Of a DNA stretch of 64,000 nt, positions 28,282 through 36,433 are shown piece by piece. The stretch spans positions 18,110-82,109 of the forward strand of contig JAYUWK010000107.1 in NCBI GenBank assembly GCA_043753895.1. Direction: 5' to 3'. The notes under the pieces were generated by a model that was given only the letters and a program-made list of their open reading frames with translations, was not told where the DNA came from and did no database searches. Both the position numbers and the translations under genes were made by a program. Numbering within the stretch: the first letter of the stretch is position 1; each line of letters starts with the position of its first letter. This DNA comes from WLMZ01 sp043753895. GTDB taxonomy: Bacteria; Actinomycetota; Acidimicrobiia; Acidimicrobiales; Ilumatobacteraceae.

Positions 28282-29220
28282 ATGGATCTCCGACAGCTCT
28301 CAGCACTCGTGGCGATCGCCGATCACGGATCGTTCTCCTCGGCGGCTCGGGCGCTTTACACCGTGCAGTCAAACGTTTCTGGACACATTTCGCGTCTCGA
28401 GAAGGAACTTGGCGTCACGCTGGTTGATCGCCACCGTGGTGGACTGACCGACGACGGTGGTCAAGTCGTCGAACGTGCCCGACGAATCCTGCGCGAGATG
28501 GACGACATCTCGGCCGACATGGCCAGTCGCGGCGACTCGGTCAGTGGCGATGCCCGTCTCGGCGTCATCGGCACCACGGCGCGGTGGCTCATGCCCCAGC
28601 TGCTGCCTGCTCTGTCGGTGGATCACCCGCTCGTACACGTCACTGTGTTCGAGGGCAGCACCACGACATTGCTTCCTCGCCTCGTGGCCGGATATCTCGA
28701 TGCCGCGATCGTGCACCTTCCCGTCGACGATCCCGAGCTCACCGTTGAGCCGCTCTTCGCCGAGGATCTCATCGTCATCGTGCACAGCAGCCACGCGTGG
28801 GCGAGCGAGGACGAGTTGTCGCTCATGCGAGTGGCCAGCGAACCGCTGCTGATTCCACCCAAAGGCACCGCGATGCGCCGCATCCTCGACAAGGCAGCGG
28901 CTGGCTGTGGCACATCGTTGCGGCCACAGGCCGAGATCGACGGTGTACGACTGCTCACTTCGCTGGCGATGGAGGGCTACGGGCCCGCCATCGTGCCGTC
29001 CACAGCGGTACCCGGATGGGTGAAGGGCGACTTCAAGCGGATCCATGTACCCGAACTGCCGCGTCGTGTGGTGGGCTGGGTGCAACGCCGTCGGCCCGCA
29101 CCCGGCGCTCCGAGCCGCGCCGTACTCAAGACGATGCGTGAGATCCTCGAGTCGCGTGGTGCGCTCCAACGTGGCGTGTACACGGGGGCCGACGCGTTCC
29201 CGTTGGGCAGGGGCAGCTGA
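28282..29220 (+). CDS. LysR-type transcriptional regulator
   Basis: The 312-residue protein has the LysR N-terminal winged helix-turn-helix (MDLRQLSALVAIADHGSFSS, then AARALYTVQSNVSGHISRLE across residues 21-40, then ELGVTLVDRHRGGLTDDG). A periplasmic-binding-protein-like effector domain follows from about residue 90 (GDARLGVIGTTARWLMPQLL; GYLDAAIVHLPV). The effector is unknown. A perfect palindrome just upstream suggests autoregulation. The target could be the divergent small RNA/HAD-PlsC side or the downstream carboxyltransferase gene, 66 bp away on the same strand. ATG 28282 lacks a spaced Shine-Dalgarno and is probably leaderless. Confidence 0.92.
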   Translation: MDLRQLSALVAIADHGSFSSAARALYTVQSNVSGHISRLEKELGVTLVDRHRGGLTDDGGQVVERARRILREMDDISADMASRGDSVSGDARLGVIGTTARWLMPQLLPALSVDHPLVHVTVFEGSTTTLLPRLVAGYLDAAIVHLPVDDPELTVEPLFAEDLIVIVHSSHAWASEDELSLMRVASEPLLIPPKGTAMRRILDKAAAGCGTSLRPQAEIDGVRLLTSLAMEGYGPAIVPSTAVPGWVKGDFKRIHVPELPRRVVGWVQRRRPAPGAPSRAVLKTMREILESRGALQRGVYTGADAFPLGRGS

Positions 29221-29273
29221 GCCTACGCCACCGCCGATCGGGCAGTTTTCGGGCGGTGACGATCGCAAGTGCG

Positions 29274-29279
29274 TAGTCT
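29274..29279 (+). promoter_or_regulatory. -10 box of probable leaderless promoter
   Basis: TAGTCT lies exactly 7 nt before ATG 29287, with no Shine-Dalgarno in between. Confidence 0.5.
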
Positions 29280-29286
29280 CGCGGCG

Positions 29287-30648
29287 ATGACCTCGTTCGG
29301 CCTCGCCTCCCCGGTTCCACTTCGGGCGCGAGTACCCGGCGCCGCGAGGGCCGACATCCGAACCGTCGGTGAGCGCACGGTCGTGTGGCTCGATGTCGAT
29401 GCCGCAGTTCGTAGGGGCGCACTGTCATCGGATGCATCGTCGATGATCGCAGCAGCCGCTGTGGCCGCCCGCGAACATGGCTATCCGCTCGTTGCCGTCA
29501 TGGGCTCCTCGGGTGCCGACATCGCTGAAGGGTTCAGCGCACTGCATGGTTGGGGAATGGCAGCGCGCGCCTTCACCGACTGCAGCGGCGTGGTGCCGAC
29601 GCTGATGATTGTCGATGGCCCCGCCGTCTCCGGCCCGGCGCTGCTGATCGGCATTGCTGATCATGTGATCATGACCGAGGCTGCCTACGCCTTCGTGAGC
29701 GGCCCGACCATGGTGGCCGAGTTCACCGGCGTGCTCATGGACAACGACGAACTCGGTGGTGCCGCCAGCCATGCGCGCTATAGCGGGGCCGCCAGCTTGG
29801 TCGCCGACGACCTCGCCGGTGCACTTGCGCTTGCCGAGCAGTTGTTGGCCTTTCTGCCTGACAACAACGATGTCGAACCACCGCTGTGGCAAACGGACGA
29901 CGATCCCGAGCGGCCCACCCCCGAGGCAGGCGATCTGATCCCCTCAACCTCGACGGGCTCCTACGACGTTCGACACGTGATTCGCGCTCTTGCCGACGAC
30001 GGCGATCTGTTCGAGCTGCGCGCGCGTTGGGCCCCGAATGTAGTCACGGCCTTCGCCACGTTCGGCGGCACCGCAGTGGGCATCGTCGCCAACCAGCCGC
30101 TCTCCCTGGCTGGAACGCTCGACATTCCCGCATCGCAGAAGGCGGCCCGTTTCGTGTCCTTTTGCGATGCCTTCAACCTGCCTATTCTCACCCTGGTCGA
30201 CACCCCCGGCTTTTATCCGGGCAAGGATCTGGAGTGGCGAGGAATGATCCGCCATGGCGCCCAACTCGTGTTTGCCTACGGTCGTGCCACGGTGCCGCGA
30301 ATCTGCGTCGTGCTTCGCAAGAGCTACGGCGGCGCGTACATCGTGATGGACAGCAAGCGGATGGGCAACGATTTGTGCCTGGCCTGGCCGTGGGCCGAGC
30401 TGGCAGTGATGGGCGCAGGGCAGGCAGCTGCGATCCTGCAACGGCGTGCCAGCGCCGAGGAACGGGCCGAGTTCGAGTTGGACTACGCCGAACGACTGCT
30501 CAACCCCTACATCGCGGCCGAGCGGGGCTATATCGACGGCGTCATCGAACCCGGCGAGACGCGCCGCGAGATCTGCCGAGCACTGTCGATGCTCGCCGAT
30601 AAGCACGAGACGCTGCACGCCCGCAAACACGACAACTCCCCACTCTGA
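29287..30648 (+). CDS. Acyl-CoA carboxylase carboxyltransferase (beta) subunit
   Basis: The 453-residue protein is a biotin-dependent carboxyltransferase of the AccD/PccB/MmdA family. It has the two crotonase-like halves: the N-half oxyanion region VVPTLMIVDGPAVSGPALLIG near residue 107, and the C-half with LPILTLVDTPGFYPGKDLEWRG (split about residue 302) and VLRKSYGGAYIVMDSKRMG with the second oxyanion site. It is shorter than the usual 510-530 residues, mostly at the N-terminus. The acyl specificity (acetyl, propionyl or longer) cannot be read from this sequence. No biotin carboxylase gene is adjacent. TAGTCT 7 nt before the ATG suggests a leaderless message. Confidence 0.88.
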   Translation: MTSFGLASPVPLRARVPGAARADIRTVGERTVVWLDVDAAVRRGALSSDASSMIAAAAVAAREHGYPLVAVMGSSGADIAEGFSALHGWGMAARAFTDCSGVVPTLMIVDGPAVSGPALLIGIADHVIMTEAAYAFVSGPTMVAEFTGVLMDNDELGGAASHARYSGAASLVADDLAGALALAEQLLAFLPDNNDVEPPLWQTDDDPERPTPEAGDLIPSTSTGSYDVRHVIRALADDGDLFELRARWAPNVVTAFATFGGTAVGIVANQPLSLAGTLDIPASQKAARFVSFCDAFNLPILTLVDTPGFYPGKDLEWRGMIRHGAQLVFAYGRATVPRICVVLRKSYGGAYIVMDSKRMGNDLCLAWPWAELAVMGAGQAAAILQRRASAEERAEFELDYAERLLNPYIAAERGYIDGVIEPGETRREICRALSMLADKHETLHARKHDNSPL

Positions 30649-30708
30649 ACGGCCGCCCATCGCTATGAAGATGTGGCCTCGCTGAGGTCGGGCCTACCCC
30701 TCGCTGAC

Positions 30709-30714
30709 TAGGGT
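30709..30714 (+). promoter_or_regulatory. gltA: -10 box of the gltA promoter
   Basis: TAGGGT would place the transcription start near 30721, giving a leader of about 50 nt before ATG 30770. The leader would begin with UUGGGGGA. Confidence 0.45.
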
Positions 30715-30722
30715 GCGTCCTT

Positions 30723-30738
30723 GGGGGAGAAAGCCCCC
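30723..30738 (+). promoter_or_regulatory. gltA: Hairpin at the start of the gltA leader
   Basis: GGGGG-AGAAAG-CCCCC can fold at the predicted 5' end of the gltA mRNA. The G run with its flanks (UUGGGGGA) is complementary over 8 nt to the loops of the small RNA candidate at 28.1 kb. Confidence 0.45.
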
Positions 30739-30769
30739 TGCCACTGTCCGTGTCACACCAGGGAGCAAC

Positions 30770-32038
30770 ATGCCCGACACCATTACCATCACCGACGATC
30801 GCACCGGAAAAACCGTCACGGTCCCCATCACCGACGGAGTCTTTCCGGCCACGGCGATCCGCGATCTGGATCCATCGCTGTACATCTACGACCCCTCGTA
30901 CATGCAGACGGCGGCATGTAGGAGCGCCATCACCTATCTCGACGGCGACGCCGGCATTCTGCGCCACCGCGGCTACCCCATCGAGCAACTCGCAGAACAC
31001 AGCACATACCTCGAAGTCGCGTACCTGCTGCTGAACGGTGAGCTCCCCAACGCGGTGCAACTCGCTCAATGGAAGAACGACGTCACGCAGCACACGTTCA
31101 TCCACGAGAACATGCGCAAGCGGTTCGTCGATGGGTTCCACTACGACGCACACCCGATGGGCATGTTCGTGAGCGCCGTTGCGGCGCTCGGTACGTTCTA
31201 CAACGACGCCAAGCGAATCGACGACAAGGCCAGCCGCGACAAGCAGATCCTGCGCCTCGTCGCGAAAATGCCAACGCTCGCGTCGATGTGCCACCGTTTC
31301 TCGGTGGGTCTGCCCTTCGTGTACCCCGACAACGACCTCAGCTTTCCTGCCAACTTCCTGAACATGATGTGGAAGATCGGCGACTACCAAGTCGACCCCC
31401 GGCTCGAGCGGGCAATGGACGTGCTGTTCATCCTGCACGCCGACCACGAGCAAAACTGCGGTACGACGGCGATGCGCGTTGTTGGATCGAGCCATGCAGA
31501 TCCGTACACATCGTGTTCGGCCGCAGCGTCAGCGCTCTATGGCCCGCTGCATGGCGGGGCCAACGAGGGCGTCGTGCGCATGCTCGCCGAGATTGGCCAC
31601 ATGGACAACGTGCCGGCCTTCATCGAAGAGGTCAAGAGCGGCACCGGTGGGCGGCTGATGGGCTTTGGCCATCGTGTGTACAAGAACTATGACCCGCGCG
31701 CAACCATCATCAAGAAGGCTGCATACGACGTGTTCGAGGTCACCGGTAAGAACCCGTTGCTCGACATCGCCCTCAAGCTGGAAGAGACTGCACTCAACGA
31801 CGAGTACTTCATCAGCCGCAAGCTGTACCCGAATGTCGACTTCTACTCGGGCCTCATCTATCAGGCGATGGGCTTTCCTGTGGCGATGTTCACGGTGTTG
31901 TTTGCCATCCCGCGCACCGTTGGATGGCTGGCCCACTGGCAAGAACTACTCGCCGACAAGGACCAAAAAATCAGCCGCCCGCGGCAGTGGTACAGCGGCG
32001 TCGAAGCCCGCGACTACGTGCCGTTGGCAAGCCGCTGA
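30770..32038 (+). CDS. gltA: Citrate synthase
   Basis: GltA condenses oxaloacetate and acetyl-CoA at the entry of the TCA cycle. The 422-residue length and N-terminal beta domain (TITDDRTGKTVTVPITDG) indicate the hexameric type II form, which in many bacteria is NADH-sensitive. The catalytic residues are visible: His in GPLHGGANEGV near residue 264, His in LMGFGHRVYKNYDPR near residue 304, and the Asp in NVDFYSGLIY near residue 360. GGGAG lies 6 nt before the ATG, so this gene is leadered. The stop is followed by 13-bp tandem repeats. Confidence 0.97.
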   Translation: MPDTITITDDRTGKTVTVPITDGVFPATAIRDLDPSLYIYDPSYMQTAACRSAITYLDGDAGILRHRGYPIEQLAEHSTYLEVAYLLLNGELPNAVQLAQWKNDVTQHTFIHENMRKRFVDGFHYDAHPMGMFVSAVAALGTFYNDAKRIDDKASRDKQILRLVAKMPTLASMCHRFSVGLPFVYPDNDLSFPANFLNMMWKIGDYQVDPRLERAMDVLFILHADHEQNCGTTAMRVVGSSHADPYTSCSAAASALYGPLHGGANEGVVRMLAEIGHMDNVPAFIEEVKSGTGGRLMGFGHRVYKNYDPRATIIKKAAYDVFEVTGKNPLLDIALKLEETALNDEYFISRKLYPNVDFYSGLIYQAMGFPVAMFTVLFAIPRTVGWLAHWQELLADKDQKISRPRQWYSGVEARDYVPLASR

Positions 32039-32044
32039 TCACGC

Positions 32045-32090
32045 CGCATCGCTGAGACGCATCACTGAGACGCATCACTGAGACGCATCA
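32045..32090. repeat. 13-bp tandem repeat, about 3.5 units, just after gltA
   Basis: The unit CGCATCACTGAGA repeats at 32045, 32058 and 32071 (one G/A difference in the first) and partially at 32084. Every unit carries TGA on the sense strand. It begins 7 nt after the gltA stop. Confidence 0.9.
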
Positions 32091-32223
32091 CAGGGCCATC
32101 GACACGCCGCCAATCATCCTGAGATGAGATCGCCGTGGCCCCACTTCTTGAGGTCTTGCTCGTGCCCTGTCTTACCTTCTCTGGCGCTGTCAATTTATTC
32201 CGACTGTACGGCGCTCGGGGACG

Positions 32224-32278
32224 ATGTCTGAAAATCTCGACACAATGGTACGATGTGCGTATGTCTGAAAATCTCGAC
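32224..32278 (+). repeat. 18-bp direct repeat flanking the hipB promoter
   Basis: ATGTCTGAAAATCTCGAC occurs exactly at 32224-32241 and again at 32261-32278, where it is the first six codons of hipB. The first copy overlaps the predicted -35 region; the -10 box TACGAT (32249-32254) lies between the copies. Each copy has a TGTC...GAC dyad, so they may be operator sites for the antitoxin. Confidence 0.75.
32249..32254 (+). promoter_or_regulatory. -10 box of hipBA, probably leaderless
   Basis: TACGAT lies 6 nt before the hipB ATG at 32261, with no Shine-Dalgarno between. Confidence 0.45.
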
Positions 32279-32497
32279 GAGTACGTGGTGATCGGAGCGC
32301 AGTCGTTGGGTAGGTCCATTCGCGAATTCCGCCGTCGTCGCCACATTTCGCAGCGGACGCTCGCCGAACAGGTCGGCGTGCACCGTTCTTACCTGTCTGA
32401 GATGGAGTCAGGTGCCACCACGGAGGCGCTCGATCGCATCATCCGGACCCTGTCTGCGCTCGACTTGGAGATCGTGATTCGGGAGCGGTCCAGATGA
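32261..32497 (+). CDS. hipB: HipB-like antitoxin (XRE-family)
   Basis: The 78-residue protein is a Cro/CI-type helix-turn-helix: LGRSIREFRRRRHISQRTLA, then EQVGVHRSYLSEMESGATTE, then LDRIIRTLSALDLEIVIRER. HipB antitoxins bind and neutralise the HipA kinase and repress their own operon. Its stop overlaps the hipA start (ATGA), the standard hipBA arrangement. The first six codons repeat a sequence found 37 bp upstream, consistent with an operator. Confidence 0.9.
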   Translation: MSENLDEYVVIGAQSLGRSIREFRRRRHISQRTLAEQVGVHRSYLSEMESGATTEALDRIIRTLSALDLEIVIRERSR

Positions 32498-33729
32498 ACG
32501 TGCTGCAGGTATGGATGCACGGTCGGCTCGTGGCGACGATCAAGGAGTCGCGGCGCAGAATGACGCTGACATATGTCGAGGGTGCGGCCCGACTCGGCGT
32601 TCCACTCATTTCGGTCGCAATGCCGATGTCGGCAAACGCGTACCCCGACAAAGTGGTCAGACCGTTCTTTCATGGTCTGCTCCCCGAAGGCGAAGCGCGC
32701 CAGATGATCGCCTACGACTTCGGTCTCGCAGCCGACGACGACTTCGGCCTCCTCGCTCAACTCGGCCGCGACTGTGCGGGCGCGCTCGTTGTGCTCCCTC
32801 CCGGCGAAATGCCCGAAGGCGAACCACCTGCGCAGCCACTCGAAGTGCTCGACGACATCGAAATTGGGCGGCGACTGCGAGCCCTTCCCGTTCATCCGTT
32901 GGGGGTCACCGGCGCGATTCGCGCGTCACTGCCCGGTGTTCAACCGAAACTGTTGCTCACCCGCCGCGATGGCAGATGGTGTTCGCCAGATGCGTTGCAC
33001 CCATCGACGCACATCCTCAAACCCCCCGTGGTTGAACTCGAACATTCCGTTGCGAACGAGGCGTTCTGCATGACCTTGGCGAGCGATGCCGGGCTCATCG
33101 CAGCCGCAACATCCATCGGAAGTTTCGATGGTGTGACCGTTCTCCTCTCCGAGCGTTACGACCGGCAACCGCAAGCGAATGGAACGACCCGACGGCTTCA
33201 TCAAGAAGACACCTGCCAGGCCCTTTCGATCATGACGCGAATCGCGAGACTGAAGTATCAGGCGTTCGGAGGGCCGAATCTACGCGCCATCGCCAAGGTG
33301 CTCACCCAATGGGGCGGCTCTGTAACCGATCTTCTCCGTTACGTGACATTCAGTGTCCTCATGGGCAACGCAGACCTGCACGGCAAGAACCTGTCACTCC
33401 TGCATCGCGACGACGGCACCGTCACACTCGCGCCGATCTACGACGTGATGTGCACCACCTACTACGACGGGCGGCAGGGACGGCGACAGATCGACACCGA
33501 ACTCGGCCTCTTCATCGCAGACAAGACCAACATCCTCACAGTCACCGCCCACGACCTCGTCGCCGAGGCTCAAACGTGGGGCATGCAAACAGCAGCCGCT
33601 CGCAACACGATTTCATCGCTCGCCGGTCACATTGCGGGCACCATCGACGACACCGTTGACAAGGCCAGGTTCAACGTGCCGGCCGCGCTCTTAGATCGCG
33701 TTCGCGAACGAACAACACACTTTGCGTGA
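32494..33729 (+). CDS. hipA: HipA-like serine/threonine kinase toxin
   Basis: HipA toxins phosphorylate glutamyl-tRNA synthetase or related targets and induce dormancy. The 411-residue protein has both the N-terminal Couple_hipA domain (VWMHGRLVATI; FFHGLLPEGEARQ) and the kinase core. That core has SLPGVQPKLLL, equivalent to the ATP-loop segment with the autophosphorylated Ser; the catalytic loop SVLMGNADLHGKNLSLL near residue 290; and the metal-binding APIYDVMCT. All key residues appear intact, so the toxin is predicted active. It is coupled to hipB. Confidence 0.93.
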   Translation: MNVLQVWMHGRLVATIKESRRRMTLTYVEGAARLGVPLISVAMPMSANAYPDKVVRPFFHGLLPEGEARQMIAYDFGLAADDDFGLLAQLGRDCAGALVVLPPGEMPEGEPPAQPLEVLDDIEIGRRLRALPVHPLGVTGAIRASLPGVQPKLLLTRRDGRWCSPDALHPSTHILKPPVVELEHSVANEAFCMTLASDAGLIAAATSIGSFDGVTVLLSERYDRQPQANGTTRRLHQEDTCQALSIMTRIARLKYQAFGGPNLRAIAKVLTQWGGSVTDLLRYVTFSVLMGNADLHGKNLSLLHRDDGTVTLAPIYDVMCTTYYDGRQGRRQIDTELGLFIADKTNILTVTAHDLVAEAQTWGMQTAAARNTISSLAGHIAGTIDDTVDKARFNVPAALLDRVRERTTHFA

Positions 33730-33741
33730 CAGCCCGGCGCC

Positions 33742-34719
33742 TCAGAGGTCGATGAGAATCTTGCCGGTATTCGCGTTCGAGGCCATATAGCGGTGCGCGT
33801 CGGCGATCTGGTCGAACGGATAGCGCGAGTCGATGATGGGGCGCAGCTGTGCTGACGAGAACAGCGGCAACATCTCGCGGATGAACCGTTGGGTAAGGGC
33901 GATCTTTTCCTCGATGGGGCGGGCCCGCAGGACCGTGCCGATGAGCGCTGCGCGCTTGCTCAGTAGCAGACCGACATTGACCGATGTGGCTCCCCCACCC
34001 ATCAGCCCAACCTGGATGATACGACCCTGCGAGGCCACCGCCTGAAGGTTGCGATCGATGTAGTCACCGCCGATCACATCGAGAATCACATCGGCACCGC
34101 GACCACCCGTTGCCGCACGCGCCTCGGCGACGAAGTCCTGCGAGCCGTAGTCGATCACCACATCTGCACCGAGATCACGACACGCCTGCATCTTGCCAGC
34201 ACTGCACGTGACGGCGATACGGGCACCGATGGCCTTCGCGATCTGTATGCCAGCGGTTCCGACGCCCGACGCTCCGGCATGAACGAGCGCCCAGCGACCA
34301 CTGGTGAGGCCGCCCTGCACCACCAGCGCGTCCCACGCGGTGAGAAAGACCTCGGGGATCGCCGCGGCATCGCGCACCCCAACAATCGCGGGCACCGCCA
34401 TCAGCTGCCGCTCGTGTACGGCAATGCGCTGCGCGTAGGCACCGCCGGCGTCGATGGCCATGACCTCGTCACCCTGCTTCCACAGTGTGACCCGCGCACC
34501 GACGGCAGCGACCACACCGGCGAATTCCAGGCCGGGAACCTCGAGCGCCGAGGGACGCGGGTTGGGGTAGAGCCCCAACACCTGCAAGAGGTCGGCTCGA
34601 TTCAGTGCAGTTGCGACGATGTCAACAAGCACCTCGTCGGCACCCACGACGGGATCGGGAACCTCCTCGATGGTGAGGCATTCGGGACCACCGTGGGAAC
34701 GAAGAACAACTGCTCGCAT
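33742..34719 (-). CDS. Zinc-independent quinone oxidoreductase (MDR superfamily)
   Basis: The 325-residue protein is a medium-chain dehydrogenase/reductase of the QOR/PIG3 type. It has the GroES-like N-domain (MRAVVLRSHGGPECLTIEEV; ATALNRADLLQVLGLYP) and the NADPH-binding Rossmann domain (WALVHAGASGVGTAGIQIAK near residue 140). Zinc-ligand cysteines are absent. The natural substrate is unknown. It lies 10 bp downstream of the PEP mobile-domain gene on the same strand and may be co-transcribed with it. Confidence 0.88.
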   Translation of the reverse strand: MRAVVLRSHGGPECLTIEEVPDPVVGADEVLVDIVATALNRADLLQVLGLYPNPRPSALEVPGLEFAGVVAAVGARVTLWKQGDEVMAIDAGGAYAQRIAVHERQLMAVPAIVGVRDAAAIPEVFLTAWDALVVQGGLTSGRWALVHAGASGVGTAGIQIAKAIGARIAVTCSAGKMQACRDLGADVVIDYGSQDFVAEARAATGGRGADVILDVIGGDYIDRNLQAVASQGRIIQVGLMGGGATSVNVGLLLSKRAALIGTVLRARPIEEKIALTQRFIREMLPLFSSAQLRPIIDSRYPFDQIADAHRYMASNANTGKILIDL

Positions 34720-34729
34720 GGCCACAGTC

Positions 34730-36382
34730 TCACACGTCGACGACGATACGCACCTCGCCGGCGACTGGATCAACCTCGACCAGCGAACCGTTGGCGATCT
34801 CGCGCAGCGCCCCAGGCGCACCGATGACGGCAGGGATACCAAGCTCGCGCGCCAACACCGCTGCATGACTGAGAGGTCCACCTTCGGATGTGACGATGCC
34901 GCCGGCGATGGCAAGCACCACGTTGTACGCAGGCGTGGTGAAGGGCACCACCAACACATCGCCCGGCTCCATGAGGTCGAGTGCTTCCTCGGGCGAAGCA
35001 GCCGAGCGCGCCGTTCCGCGGTAGACGGTCGAGCCGATACCTGTGCCGCGTAGTCCGGCGGCGCCGAGCAGGTTGCGATCACCGGCCATACCCATTTGCT
35101 GCATCACCATCTGCACCGTCGCGACCATGCGTCCCATCGACGAAGGAAGCACAGACAACGGCGGTGCGGGTTCAGGTGGGCCGAGAGTGGCGGGAGGATC
35201 GAGCAAAGCCATCGCCTGTCGTTGCCGCTGGCGCTCGGTCAGGGTGGCCCGCGCGGGTCCCCGGCCAACGAGTACGGCCGGATCGATTTCGTCGGGGGCC
35301 AGCTCGAAGGCGTGTTCGGGTTGCTCGGCAAAGCCCCGCTCGGTGAGGCGCCGACCGACTTCGAGCAGCGACAGACGAAGCAGACCGAGAGGCCACCCTG
35401 ACGTCGTCGGACCGTTGTCGTCGCGCAGATTCATGGCAGCACGCGCCTCGCGGAGCCGATCGTCGAAGTCCGCTTCGTTTTCTGCACCGACACGCGCGCG
35501 AACAGCAGCCGTTCGCGCCTCGACATCGCCCCTCGCGTGACGCTGTTGTTCGGACATGATGGTGGACAGCACCAGATCGGGACATTCGCCGAGCGTGACG
35601 CCGTCGACGTCGTAACGGGAGAACAACAATGATCCTCGATAGCGAAGATAGGTGTCGACGTCGTTCGCAATCGGCACGGACAATGCGCGCAGATCGGTCA
35701 GTGAACGAGGCTGCGCACCCAACGCTTCGACCTTGGCGCGAACCCGCTCGAGTGCCTCGATGGGGGCACTTGTCGATGGGGACGCTCCTTCGAGCAGCGG
35801 GATCACCTCGCCCGGAGCGAGTCCCCACTCAGCACACGACGTGAGGAGAAGACCGATCGGCCCAAGATCGTAGCCATGCAACCAAAAGTGATGCTCGAGG
35901 TTGGCACGGCAATGGGCGAGCACGCTCTCGGTATGGCCGATGAGGCTGTCGTCGCCCAACTGATCGAGCGCAACGTCTTGCAGAGCGAGATTCTCGGCCT
36001 CGATGGCCCGGCGACCCTCGGTCTCCCAGTGGCGGATGACCTCTCGCCACGGACGATCAGCCAGCGCGCGTTCGGACGCAGCAGCGCGGCGGCGCATCTC
36101 GGGGTGCACACGAGCGACGAGTTTCAAGATCGCGAGCGGCGGCAGTTTGGTCGCAGGTCTGTCAGGAGCGATGAGCGGTCGCAGGCGCATGTAACAAAAG
36201 CCGTGCACGAACGCGGGTTGAACCGTGTCGACGGGTGCGCCGAGCTCCTTCATTACGCGGCGCATGCCATCCGACATCGCCCCGGTCATCAGCCATTGGA
36301 CGATCGGCGTCGTGCCACCCCTGAAGTGCGACCTGTCGAGCTCCCAACAGCCAGGACCCGGCGCGTCCCAAAGTACGTCCAT
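34730..36382 (-). CDS. PEP-utilising-enzyme mobile-domain protein without ATP-grasp domain (paralogue 1)
   Basis: The 550-residue protein begins WDAPGPGCWELDRSHFRGG, has a long helical middle, and ends (residues 455-550) in the swivelling phosphohistidine domain of PEP synthase/PPDK/rifampin phosphotransferase: PGDVLVVPFTTPAYNVVLAI and TSEGGPLSHAAVLARELGIP with the catalytic His. The ATP-grasp domain that would charge that His is not in this protein or its neighbours. It may need a partner kinase or have another role. AAGGGAG precedes ATG 36382. A homologue of the same layout lies at 59431-61089. Function unknown. Confidence 0.75.
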   Translation of the reverse strand: MDVLWDAPGPGCWELDRSHFRGGTTPIVQWLMTGAMSDGMRRVMKELGAPVDTVQPAFVHGFCYMRLRPLIAPDRPATKLPPLAILKLVARVHPEMRRRAAASERALADRPWREVIRHWETEGRRAIEAENLALQDVALDQLGDDSLIGHTESVLAHCRANLEHHFWLHGYDLGPIGLLLTSCAEWGLAPGEVIPLLEGASPSTSAPIEALERVRAKVEALGAQPRSLTDLRALSVPIANDVDTYLRYRGSLLFSRYDVDGVTLGECPDLVLSTIMSEQQRHARGDVEARTAAVRARVGAENEADFDDRLREARAAMNLRDDNGPTTSGWPLGLLRLSLLEVGRRLTERGFAEQPEHAFELAPDEIDPAVLVGRGPARATLTERQRQRQAMALLDPPATLGPPEPAPPLSVLPSSMGRMVATVQMVMQQMGMAGDRNLLGAAGLRGTGIGSTVYRGTARSAASPEEALDLMEPGDVLVVPFTTPAYNVVLAIAGGIVTSEGGPLSHAAVLARELGIPAVIGAPGALREIANGSLVEVDPVAGEVRIVVDV

Positions 36383-36433
36383 CACGCTCCCTTTTCGCGT
36401 AGAGACCATAGTCCGAAACAAAGACCGCGTTGG

